64,000 nucleotides of DNA. It comes from Colletotrichum lupini. Lineage: Eukaryota; Ascomycota; Sordariomycetes; Glomerellales; Glomerellaceae. This document shows positions 46,746 to 58,026 of the stretch, in pieces; within the stretch, counting starts at the first letter, position 1, and each line of letters begins with the position of its first letter. The DNA lies in contig NC_064679.1 of assembly GCF_023278565.1 (NCBI RefSeq), forward strand, positions 434,001 to 498,000, given 5' to 3'. Below the pieces are notes generated by a model. That model saw only the letters and a program-made list of their open reading frames with translations. It ran no database searches and was not told the origin of the DNA. The position numbers were made by a program, and so were the translations under genes.

Positions 46746-48157
46746 TTTGCTTTCTTTGCGGTTCTGGTGACGTTTCGTGTGGTGATTACTGAGGTGGTCG
46801 TAGTGTAGTCCGGTGTTCAGGGTTTGACTTGTGATCGTGAGGAGGGTGGATTGCGGTCTATGTCTATGTCTATCTTCTCTGGTGCGCAAATCGAACGGGA
46901 GCTTGACGGTCGTAAGGGTACTAAAGATGAAAGAATCTACGAATAATGGCGGTGACGAGGACCGGTGGGATGCTTCTCCTCTCTAGTCTAAGACAATTGG
47001 CGCAAATGTACGACCTGGGAGGAGTCGAAAGGTACCGAGGACGGCTTAACATAGCTCTACAAACAATCAGGGACCTCTGGTGTCTTATATTTCACAGCCT
47101 TTCATACGGAACCTCACCGTCCTCGGAGCTCTATCGGAAACCATTTCCCGACACGAATAAAGAGCTCCATCGCGGGGCACCTCTGACGCCGTTGAGGGGA
47201 CCATCTCATGCCAATTGACCAGTGGGAAAGTGGAAGCGCATGTCGGAATCCCACAAAAGCGCGCTCAGGAGTCAAGACGCGTCGAGGAGCCCACGTGAAC
47301 TTGCAGCAATGCTGAGCTGTAAGAAAGCTTTGAGGCATCTCGAAACTTGGCTTGCAACCGGTGTAAGACAGCCCACTTTCTCCTTTTTGCGAATGAGGCA
47401 GGTGGGGGGTTGGAAATTAACAAAAAAGAGCTTCGCATTGGTTGCTCAGCTTGTCGGGGCAAGTTTCCCCGAATCTCGAATTGGCGTCTGCGGTAATTTT
47501 GTCCGGTCTTTATGTCTTACGGCCAGATTACGTGAACGAGACCGAGCTGCGCGTAGAAGCTCGCCACCATACGACTAAGTATGGTACATTACGAATATAC
47601 CCCAATATCCCAAAACTAAAGAAGAAACTAAGAAAAACTTGTTGGATTCGTTTAGGAACCTGGGGTAGCCGACAAGTGTGCGTTCCAGAACTGGTCATGC
47701 CCTGCATGTGTCACAATCTTAGAGGTAACATGTATTAACCCGCATTACAGCTACGGGGTAATGTCCGTGTTCAATGAGTCTATCTGATCCTCCGCATTAC
47801 CTAGATCCGCTTTGTCGGGATCACCAAATTCCATCCCCGTACTTCACCCCCTCCCTTTTCCCTATCCTTGGTGCCGGTTTCCTGGGGTACGGGGTAACAA
47901 GGGGGATCAGATGACTGGAAATGAAGTCGTTTAGTCCTGTCTGTACGTGCCCTTATCCCCATGTTTGTTACGGAATCGTCTCCGTGATTATTGGCCGTCC
48001 ATAATAAGACATGTAGGCACACCTACGGGCAATTTTCGGAATCCTAATCCCGAACTTTTCATGTAACGTGCTGTGACTAAAGACACAAAAAACATCAACG
48101 TGGTATTACTGCAAGGTACAGTAGGCAATTATGTTCAGTACTCAAAGACATATTCAG
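46746..48157. other. Intergenic region
   Basis: About 1.4 kb between the dehydrogenase start (its promoter) and the stop of the next zinc-cluster gene. Small open frames lack features. Nothing recognised. Confidence 0.5.
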
Positions 48158-50996
48158 TCATGAATCGTCCTCCCACCCCCACGCCCTCTTCAAGTGTGAC
48201 TGTGCCGAAGCAGTGGGCCACATGTGCTCAACATCCGTCTTGACTAAAATATCCAATAGTGCTTTTTGCTCGGCATATTCGACGAACCTGTCCCCGCACG
48301 CCGTGACACCCATACAGGCCGTGAACATGGCTGGTATCGTCTGCTTGTTTGATAGCGCGGCGCCACATAGTTCTCGGACTTGCATACGAATGTCGTTCTT
48401 AAGTTTCCCATGTTAGCTAGATCTCAGGTCGAGATTGGTAGAATGATTGGAACCGCTTACATCTAGCTTTTTTCGAGCTCGGATTCGACTAGGTCCTATC
48501 TTGGGAATGCTCTCGTCGTGGCACATCAAGAGCGCTCGTGCCAACGCCCCATGCACATTTCCGATCACTAGGCTATGTTAGTGGGCTCGTTCACCATGTC
48601 GCCACGAGCAAAGACTGGAAAACAAGTCCTAGCTTCAGGGAAGGGAGAAGACTAACCGACTGCATGATTAATGTAAAAGATTTGCGGAAACACCAAGCCT
48701 GAAGCAAGGTCCGGCTCAGAGTACGCGATAGGCAGCCAAGAAAGCGGCCTCGCGCGTAGCCAATTATAGTCATACTCAACCAGCCGCTGATACTCACTCT
48801 TGCGGTTCTCCACCTCGCCAAAACAAAACTGCACCACCTCGGCGCAGTGCACGACGATGCGATTCGCCCAGCAATCGTCATCAGCCGGCGAAAAGGACCG
48901 GTCAATGAAGAGGTGGTCGAGCTTGACCTTGATCGGCCGCTGCGTCGCAAACGCCATGGTAATTTCCTGCCGGAGGCCTACCCAGAACGAAGCCTGTCGG
49001 AGGGAGCTCGGCGGGTCGAGGGCGGATGCGTTTTGCGTGTTCATGAAGAGCTGGATGCCGAGAAGATGGCCCTCGTGGTCTGTTCCTATGAGCGGGACAT
49101 CGAGCTCTTCAAGGGTGCGGAGGAGGATTGTCGCCGCGAGGAGGTCATCGTTCGTGAGGGCCGACGAGTCGTTTGAGATGGTAGTGAGGTGTTTGAGGCA
49201 TTCTTGGTGGTAGCGGTCCGAGGCGTAGGGGTCATACTGTTCATGGAGGCTGAGGTGGCGGGAGGAGAGGGCGAAGATTGCGTTGAGGAGGGTTGGACAT
49301 GTTGTTGCTCTTCGGGGAACGACGATTGCAAAGTGCCGTCTTGCGTCGCATAGATCGAACTGAAAAGGGGGTTAGAACAGCCGTGGAGTTGCCAGATCAT
49401 ACTCCCTCCGAAGGTAAAAAGCGTATGACCACTCACCCAGGTGCACATGTACTCTAGATAGTACTTCATCAACCTCACCTCATGAGGCTGCGTGAAAGGA
49501 AACACGACATCGTCATGATGCTCAAAATTGGCTAGTCCGAGAGTTGACCCAGATGGAATAGCGCTGTAAACAGATGGCAAAGTTGTTGGTGTCTGCACCT
49601 GCACCTCTCTCCAACTCGCAGCCGGCGTAGAGGCGGGTTGGCTGTGAGGACTCGGGACTAGAAGCCGGGCATCACGATAATCTCGGCTATGCGAGTCGAT
49701 GATGGGAGCTGGGGATGCGGATGCGGCGTCATCGGGTTGCCGTTGTTCTCGGCGTCGTTGTTGTTCTAGATCCACTAACAGCGCGGATGATGATAATGAT
49801 GAGCCAGGATCAGGATGTGTCGCTGGCAGTGGTACCCGCCGACCCTCCGCCGGTGCAAGCTGCGGCTGTAGTGCTGCCGGTGGATGGAGTTGCAGTTGCG
49901 CTTGTGGTTGCGGCGGCAGACTGCCGTGTTCAGACCAATAAAGAGCCTCAAGTTCCTGGGTTTCATCGACAAAGTGTACTATGTGACCGAGTTAGGCAAT
50001 TTTGACAGGAAATAAACGATGTCGGGATAAGCTTCGTTCCAAGATGATTCCAAACAAGGCATTTCTCGCCGTTTTTGCTCGTAGATCTCCTCCTCATTTT
50101 CCCCAACTTCTCCAACTTGCAAGGTCTTGGAGGTGGGACTGATAAACTTACATCGCCGCGGATAGGGCACCCACGTCTGCTCCGTAGCGCTCGGCGTCCT
50201 AAATCAGCGAGACAAAACCCATAGTAAGCGATCAGCGTTCCCGCAAAAAAAGCAGTATAATATGGCGCATTACGGAGTCTAGAGTTGCAGATTCGTTCCC
50301 GTGACGAAAACGAAATGGGGGTACAACGTATTGTAGTCGTAAACGGGGCGGGCGAGACCATTATCTCGGTTCCGCTTTGCGTAAATCTTGACTCTTGCTT
50401 CACCAATGTCGCAACTTGCACATTGTGTAGTGTAATTCGCAATTGAGCGGGGAGCGACTGGGGTGCCACAGAGCCAAGTACAAGTTTGCCAGAGTTGATG
50501 ATAGGGAATGAGAGGAATTTGGCCGTCACTTACTCAGTGGCATGCTTGAATCGAATTGCGGGGGCCGGAATACAGTCCTTGCCAGTTGCTCTGCATCGAA
50601 TACATGATTTCAAGTAGACGTCGGGCCGAGCAGAAGATGGAGACGCATCGTCATCTGTGCTCCACGCGCATTTGAGATGTTGCTTTTTGCAAGTCTATTG
50701 TTCATGTTTGTTAGCTTTGGAGTTGAGCATGTCCGCCAACGTAGGTACGGTGGGAGTCGGAATGGGATGCAAAGTCCGACCGGCAGGCAGTCCAGTTTGG
50801 TCATCTCATCCCACAGATTCCACATCGCCAACCCCAGATCTCTCAGTCAGCAGCAATTCCACAACTTCTGATTGCTTAGGCGAAATCTGGGGTAGAACAC
50901 GGATCACGGAGGGTCGGGCGTGGGCGACAGACTCTGGGGAAATGGGGTGAATAGCCAAAGCGAATAGGGCCGACTTACCAGACATGTCGTCGACAT
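48158..50996 (-). CDS. Zn(II)2Cys6 transcription factor with long inter-cysteine loop
   Basis: Nuclear regulator, 605 aa in my model. Exons: 50996-50979, 50694-50534, 50198-50152, 49978-49437, 49359-48657, 48567-48461 and 48397-48158. The zinc cluster is split by the first intron: C5-x2-C8-x6-C15, then a 21-residue loop instead of the usual 5-12, then C37-x2-C40-x6-C47. It is followed by the conserved fungal junction WVPYPRRLHFVDETQELEALY, then a Pro/Gln/Ser-rich linker. The effector domain resembles fungal_trans_2 (NAIFALSSRHLS, DDLLAATILLRTLEELD, RQASFWVGLRQEI). Introns 1 and 2 are long (284 and 335 nt), and intron 2 could hide a further small exon. It is divergent from the MFS sugar transporter, so it may control it; that is positional inference. 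Confidence 0.85.
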
Positions 50997-52680
50997 GATT
51001 TGACTCCCGCCTCTTTCAGTCTCTTTTCGTCCTGCCTTGTCACGGTTTCGTGAAATTGAGACGATCGCGACGATGTAGGGAAGTTGGGGGATTAAAGCAT
51101 TCCCTCCTTGGTGAAATCAGGAAATCTATGCACCGGGGCAAACTGCTTATTAGTGTAAAAGAGGAAGAAAGCTCCTAGCCTCTCACCCTAGGCCCTACAG
51201 CCGTCGCTGAGGCTCCTTCGGTTCAAATTTCCACGCCAACCATGTCCTGGCCTCCTCCTCCTAGCCTATGACGAAAGTGTTAATGCAGGTTGGAAATGGC
51301 CCCTGACTCGTGTTGGGGAGAGGCCACCCCCTGGTCGGCCAGCCCCCATCCAAATCCATGGAGGCTCGGCACTGCAAATCCACGGCCAGATTCCGGAGTA
51401 TTCTGGTATTTCGAGACATAGCGTACAGAAACCCCACCTAACCCGTCAATTCCCCACGGGCAACTCATGTGCGAGAATCTTCTGACAGACGGCCCCTGTA
51501 CTGCGTGGAAACCGCGTTCTTATCAGCTTGGAATTGCCAGAAGCACGCAGAAGACTCTAATCATGTGCAGCCAGTATCTTGTCCTCTTCGACGTCCTTCT
51601 ATAGTCCCACCCAGGTACTCCGTAGTCGATGGTCGAACGGTGCCTGGAAGGGGCGCACATCGTCTGTTAAGTTTTGTCATCGAACTTGATCTCGAACGCG
51701 TCTTCAATTCTTCGCAAACACCCCCAAAACTCCAACTGCCAAGTTCTCCAAATACCGTGGGGCTGACGAGGGCGGGCATAACCCCGGCCGTATTCTGTCT
51801 CTCGCTGGTTCGTCGTCAGTGCCTGAATTCGTCCTCTCTGCCGGACGGATGGCCGAGGGGTGCCCCATGCTGTCTGTGTCTGTCTCTCTTCTTCCCACCC
51901 CCGTATTTGGTGTAGCGTGAGTCGTGATTGGCGTCTCCGCGCAAGGAACGCTGGAAGCCTGACACGGTTTCCCCAATATCCCCAGAAAACCCATCTTTGA
52001 AGCACACCCCGCGATTTAGCGGCTCCTCCACGTCCATTCTTGACCAACTAGCATCCGGCCATTGGTCGTGTTACTCGTGGCGGCTATTGTGCGCAAGCGT
52101 ATCCGTAGCGTTCCTCTTCCCCATCCCGTCCTGTCCTCTCCCCCCCGGTGCCCACCCTCGTCACTCATCAAGGCTCGGCGTAAACAAGTATCTACGGCTT
52201 TCCAAAGATGTGGATCCCCCCAACCGTGCCCCCTAGGCCGTCAATGAATCTACTTGACGGGCGTAGTCGGGATGGCTTGGCCATGGGCCAGGCGGTGGCC
52301 CCGAAAGTCTCAGAGTTCTATAAAGACGACGTTGCGTGCCATGTTTGACGTTGATCTCGACTCCCTCTCCTGCGACTCAGGCGGGTTCGACCAAAGCTTC
52401 TTCCTTCTTCTTCAGTGATACCCCTCCCGATTTCTTCTATTCCAGTTTCATCAGACTGAACCGGTCTGTCGGATTCGTGTAACCTAAACCTCGTCCCTGG
52501 CTCATCCAGTGCAACTCCAGAACCTCAACCTCACGGCTCAGTCCGAGTGAGTTCATCCCAAGGACCCCTATACACCAGCTTAGTCACAAACCTGTTTCAC
52601 TACACCACATCCATACAGCGAATTATGAAAACTTTGTCGAACTCCCCTCATACTGACGTTTCCACAACAACAGCTCAAAG
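50997..52680. promoter_or_regulatory. Divergent promoter region of zinc-cluster gene and sugar transporter
   Basis: About 1.7 kb between divergent starts. The transporter side has a TATA-like element at 52319 followed by typical C/T-rich leader sequence (for example the CTTCTTCC-type run near 52400-52420). No gene was recognised; open frames around 51500-51900 lack domain features. Confidence 0.5.
52319..52325 (+). promoter_or_regulatory. TATA-like box TATAAAG upstream of the sugar transporter
   Basis: TATAAAG lies 362 bp before the transporter ATG, ahead of pyrimidine-rich sequence that usually marks fungal transcription starts. A position about 300 bp from the ATG implies a leader of a few hundred bases. 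Confidence 0.45.
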
Positions 52681-54539
52681 ATGGGTGCACGATCAACCTC
52701 CGCCTCCGAGGTGGAGAAGTCCTCAACCAACTACCCAGGCGTCTCTACCGAGCAACAAGAGACCGTCCTCTCCGATGCCTCCCTCGAGCCCTACGGACCC
52801 TCTGGCTTCAGGGGAATCTTCGCATCCCACTATGTAGCTCTCTGCGCTGCCTTCTCAGCAATCGGTGGTCTCCTCTTCGGTTACGATCAGGGTGTTATTT
52901 CAGTTACCCTGGTCATGGACCAGTTCCTCGAGCGTTTCCCAGAGGTATCTGACCACGCTGCTGGCTCTGGCTTCAAGAAGGGTCTCATGACTGCCATGAT
53001 CACTTTGGGTGCCTTTATTGGTGCCATGAACCAGGGTTGGCTTGCCGACATGATCTCCCGAAAGCGATCCATTATGGTTGCTGTTGTCATCTTCACCATT
53101 GGCTCCTCTATCCAGACTGCGGCTGTCAACTACGATATGCTCGTTGGAGGTCGTTTCATCGGAGGTTTGGGCATTGGCATGTAAGTTTCGTCAATTTCCC
53201 CTTTTTGAACATATCGAATACTGACAATTCTAGGCTTTCCATGGTCGTCCCCCTCTACATCTCCGAAATTTCACCTCCCGAAATCCGCGGTTCTCTCCTC
53301 GTGTTCGAGCAACTTTCCATCGTCTTCGGCATTGTCGTAGCCTTCTGGATCACCTACGGCACCAAGGACATTCCCAACCACTGGTCCTGGCAGCTTCCCT
53401 TCCTCATTCAGATTCTCCCCGGTCTCTTGCTCGGATTCGGCGCCGTCTTCCTTCCCTACTCCCCTCGCTGGCTGGCATCCAAGGGCCGCGAAGAAGAGGC
53501 CCTCTTCAACCTGGCCAAGCTCCGCGTTCTTCCCGATACCGACCCGCGCGTTCGCCGTGAATGGATGGAAATCGTCTCCGAGGCTCGCTTCCAGTCCTCG
53601 ATTCTCGCTGAACGCCACCCTACACTCGTCGGAGGCGGTAGCATTGCCAGCACTATCAAGCTCGAGTTTGTTGCTTGGGGAGATTGCTTCAAGAAGGGAT
53701 GTCTGAGACGTACGCACGTTGGTGCTGGTCTCATGTTCTTCCAGCAGTAAGTTTATGTTACAGTGACAAAGAGTCGATGTTTGAAGGTTTGACTAATATT
53801 TCGATAGATTTGTCGGAATCAACGCCTTGATTTACTACTCACCAACTCTGTTTGCGACGATGGGACTCGACCACAACATGCAGCTGATCATGTCCGGAGT
53901 TCTTAACTGTGTTCAGCTGGTCGGTGTTATCCCCAGTCTGTGGACCATGGATCGGTTCGGACGTAGATCGCTGCTGTTGACGGGTGCCGTGGGCATGACG
54001 ATCTCGCAGGCCGTCATCGCTATTCTTGTCGGGCTGTACTCGAACGACTGGCCCAGCCATACTACTCAGGGATGGGTCAGTGTGGCTTTCTTGCTGATGT
54101 ACATGTTTGTCTTTGGCGCAACGTGGGGACCTGTGCCCTGGGCTTTGCCTTCCGAGGTGTTCCCTTCATCGCTCAGAGCCAAGGGCGTTGCCATTTCTAC
54201 TTGCTCCAGTAAGTCGATAACGGCCTCTTGCCATTCAGCCCTATTTCATTTGCTGACACTTATCTTCTAGACTGGATCAACAACTTCATCATCGGTCTCG
54301 TTACTCCTCCCCTGGTCCAGGGCACCGGTTTCGGCGCATACGTCTTCTTCGCTGCTTTCTGCCTCCTGGCCTTCGTTTGGGTTTGGTTCTGCGTGCCGGA
54401 GACGAACGGAAAGACTCTAGAGCAAATGGACGAGGTGTTTGGTGACCGTACTGGACTTGACGACGTGGCGAAGAAGAACCAGATCTTCCGGGAGGTTGTG
54501 GATGAGCAGACCCATGCCACGGTTACTCTGTCAGCTTAG
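52681..54539 (+). CDS. MFS sugar transporter (hexose/pentose type)
   Basis: Plasma-membrane sugar permease of the major facilitator superfamily, 560 aa, with 12 predicted membrane segments. Exons: 52681-53180, 53234-53746, 53808-54208 and 54271-54539. Sugar-porter signatures are all present: GGLLFGYDQGVISV in TM1, DMISRKRSI after TM2, GRFIGGLGIGMLSMVVPLYI then SEISPPEIRG before TM5. In the second half, QQFVGINALIYYSPT (TM7), DRFGRRSLLLTG after TM8, VPWALPSEVFPSSLRAKG and the terminal VPETNGKTLEQMDEVFGD. The start is the ATG at 52681, giving a normal cytosolic N-tail; a longer upstream frame is not needed. Substrate specificity (glucose, xylose or other) is not deducible. It sits between two zinc-cluster regulator genes, divergent from one and convergent with the other. 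Confidence 0.95.
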
Positions 54540-55371
54540 ATACTTCTGAGTGATAGAGAGAGGAAGCAAATGATACTGAATATAGCAATCAGTGGTACTA
54601 CTTTTGGTACTCAAGAGACTACTCACAATACGATGATGTTAAGATCTACCCACGGCTTCTTCGTGTGAAGTATGAAGTTTACGTCAGCGTAAAGGATGGA
54701 GAATATGGTTACCTATGTGTGATAGAGCAGGTATCCCCTTTTAGAATATTCGTTCTATTGGTAAGTGAGTATCCCATCGAGTGCTACAAGGCGATAGTAT
54801 ATCTGAGTGCGGGGGAAGAACTAATCAGGCGTTATTCCGATTTATTTCTACCATATCAGCAAATCAAAAAGTTTATATCTTAGAGAATTTAGAGAAAAGC
54901 TGGAGACCATTGTACTGTTGCCTTGTAGTACTCGATGGGATACCACGGTCTTCCGGCTTCTTGAAACATACGCAAGATGGTGCCCCGCTAACCTGGAAAA
55001 TCAGGCAAGGTTGGCAAGTACTGAACTTCACCTGGGTGTCCTTACCATTTACCTTGGGATGAAAGGTGCCTCCTTGTTGTTTATGCCCCTCCGTGCGCCG
55101 CCAAACTCCCGCAATCCTTCCGAAGCCATAGTGGTGATGGCCTAAAGGTATGATTTTCGTTGTGGGGGCTACTGTTCGAACCGGTGTTCCGTCACAGTTC
55201 GGCTCCATTCCTTCTGATCAAGGAACAATGCTTCCTTGCTTTCAATAACTTGATATCTTAGATGTCTCATCTGTAGTGTGACGAAACATTGAGATGGTCA
55301 GGCTGATTCTCAATGAATTTCCCAAATGAAACAGATAGAACGATAGTTGGGTATGTTGGCTTGCTTTAAAA
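54540..55371. other. Convergent intergenic region
   Basis: About 0.8 kb between the stop codons of the transporter and the next zinc-cluster gene. It is more A/T-rich than its surroundings, as expected for 3' flanks. Nothing else was recognised. Confidence 0.5.
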
Positions 55372-58026
55372 CTATAATACAGAGAAGTTTTGGTATTGTA
55401 CAAATGTGCCTTCTGCCTGATATATCGGACCTGCCGTAGTGACAGCGCTGGGGACAATGTCATAAGTCAGTGGCTCATCTGCTCCTCTTCCTCCGAACCC
55501 TTCCACGCCACTCCAGTTGCTCCGCTCTACGGTAGAGGTTGCCCCTTGTTGGGATATTGGTGAAGTGAGCTGGGATGAAGTTGAGGGGCCAAGCATCGGT
55601 GTGCTATGGGTAATGATTTGCCTCGGTGTCCCGTCCTGAAACCCCGGCCAAGCTGGCAATGGCCTCTGAGAGACGGGTGCGTTTGTTGCGAACGAGTATG
55701 TTTGCGTCATGGGAGTACTATCTGAGTAGGACCGTGAATGACCTTGGGTCGATCCCATTCGCTGCCCCATACTGGTGCTTGTCGCCATGACAGGTATCTT
55801 GACGCCGGCGTGGCTCGGGTTCGGGCCCCACGGTCCCGGTGGTATTCCTCCTATCTTTCTGGGACCACTATCGGAGGTTTCTGGCGGATATGACTGTGAG
55901 AGTATGCTCGATGGCAGTGAACCGAAACGGAAACCTTGGATTCGCTGGCGTACTTCGACGGGGTATCTGTTGAAGAACTTGTTCGTTTGCGAGGGGATGT
56001 AGCCAGCTGTACCCTTCCCTAACAACTTTGCATGCTCTTTCGTGAGCTCTTCGAGGTACGCTCTAGACGATCGAGAAGATTCGGCCTCGTTGCCGATTGC
56101 CGAAAGCTGGTATAGGCACTTGCTAACGAGTTCGGAAGAAGACGAAAAGGTCTCTGCTGCCATCGGAGAGCTGGCGAACGAAGGGAGTCCGATTCCAGCG
56201 CCTTGGTCTTGGCGGTCGTTGGTATAGTGCATCCCGTGGACGTGAATCGTTCCGGCCGTGAAGATGCAAAAGGAAATGAACGCCGGAAGTTCCAGCAACT
56301 TTGTCTGCATGGCGTGGTCGATCAGCTCAATGATTGCCGTGGCGTGTCGGAAGGCGACTTCCGTTGCCTCGATCACCCAGTGTTGTATCATCATGGCCCC
56401 GGCCGGCTCGCTAAGGTGCAAGGGGAGAAGCGGGCGGTAGATGAGGCAGTGCACCAGGTGGTAGATGATTTGGCACTCGAGCATGGTGTTTGCTTCTGCT
56501 CCTCTCGGGTCTTGGTAGAGGTAGTCCGGGTTGCGGCTGATTTCTGCCGCCCATTGATCGAGATCATGCCGGATCTTGTGGCGATGTGCGAATGCTGCTT
56601 GTGTTGTTGGGTCCGTCACGAGCAGGTATCTGTTGGCGTCGGAAAGGATGTGGGCGACCCATACCATCTTCTGTAGCCCGTTGTCTGGGTTGTCTGCGCG
56701 TTCGCTTGGAGGCTCGCATTCGACCGCCAAAGAGCACTCGTTGTTTGGTGGCCAGCCAGCCGGTGAGGCTTGTCTGGACGACTGGATAGTCGTCTTGACG
56801 AGGGCATCGTCAATGAGTGAGGGTCTCTCGAGCCATGTTGATACGAAAACATTCATCACGTAGCAGGTGCAGAACAACCTCCTCCTCATCTTGCCCTGCG
56901 TATGGTTGTAGTCGTCGTGTTGTTCTGATTCTTGGTACAACTCGAGCGCCAGGACTACGCCCACAGCTTGAGCTTCGGTTTTTCCGTTAGTTCAGTGTAA
57001 AGGAAAACGATCACACTCTCTCAACACTCACAAAGTACGCTGTAGGCTTTACGGCCGTTCCCCATTGCCGCAAAAGCTGTCACTAGCAACAGCAAAGCCT
57101 GACAGTTTTCGATTGTAGTGTCTCCTAAGTCTATGTCCTTGAGAGCCCAAGAGGCGTACGTTTCTGCGGAAACATGGCTGCTTGGCCCTCTACCGGGCTG
57201 TTCTGAAAATCTACTTTCATGTCAGGTTCATATGGTTTTAGTATCCTGATGGTTGCAAATCTACCTAGTTGACACTGCACAAATAGCGTACAGTAACGAC
57301 TTTGGCATCTTGTTGTTTCTCAGCTTCTGTCTAGTGACCTCCTCGTCAAGGATACGGTACGGATTGCGGTGGAAGTGCGTAAAATAGGTGTCCACTAAGC
57401 CTTCTGCGTTGATGATGAATGGGAACTCACTAGCTCTTTGTCAGTCGGGGAGGTCCTTGGAAAAGTCGATGGATGTGAGATCGTTCTACATACTTATTGG
57501 CCCCAAAGCTTCCCTCGTGAAAAGCACTGTAGGGAGAAACATCTGATGATGCAGAGCCACAAGGGTCGGCACTGTTGTTGCTGCTGTAGACATACAGTTC
57601 GTTGAAATCGGCTGGAATAGCATCGGAACCAGGCGGGGTTGGGGTCTTGTCGGATTTGAGGAGCTCTTCGAGGCCATCGATTCGTTTGATCAAAGCACTT
57701 AGCGACTCTTTCTTGGGACCTCTCTTTTTTGGAACACCCTCTGGATTATGGTTTAGTTGCTCTGATGCACAGCGACAGTGATGATGGATGCTGTAGTTTA
57801 CCATAGAAACATGACCTCTGATAGAGTTGACAGACTCCACACGCTGGTAACGCTCTGTCGCATTTGATCTGCATGAGTGCGGGACGCCGATCAGAAAACA
57901 ATCTTATCGGCGGCAGTGGAAACAAAATACCTTGCGAACTTGACATGGCTTGCAATTCATCACACCCCGTGATGTCTTGGTAGCTGGGCTGTCCTGAGGA
58001 CTCTGCGATTGTTTTGTGCCCGACAT
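55372..58026 (-). CDS. Zn(II)2Cys6 transcription factor with KKRGPKK linker
   Basis: Nuclear regulator of 786 aa. Exons: 58026-57931, 57868-57802, 57740-57494, 57435-57265, 57210-57032 and 56972-55372; introns 54-62 nt. The zinc cluster is canonical, C25-x2-C28-x6-C35-x6-C42-x2-C45-x6-C52, and is split by the first intron after QVRK. It is followed by the basic linker VPKKRGPKKESLSALIKRID and a short leucine-rich coiled coil. A fungal-specific middle-homology domain follows (VDTYFTHFHRNPYRIL ... MALALELYQ-like segment VGVVLALELYQ ... RRRLFCTCYVMNVFVSTWLERPSLIDD). The C-terminal 250 aa are Ser/Thr/Pro/Gly-rich, a likely activation region. The upstream ATG at 58026 was preferred to 57960 because it keeps an in-frame Ser/Pro-rich N-tail. 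The adjacent sugar transporter suggests, but does not prove, a role in carbon-source regulation. Confidence 0.88.

Noticed and set aside
49979..50151. Open frame KFISPTSKTLQV... in the zinc-cluster gene
   Set aside because: It starts at a perfect GTAAGT donor and ends at a CTAAC branch plus TAG acceptor; removing it joins WVPYPRR to LHFVDETQELEALY, the family-conserved junction.
51469..52047. Overlapping open frames upstream of the sugar transporter
   Set aside because: All are low quality, on both strands, within a presumed divergent promoter region; no motif supports any of them.
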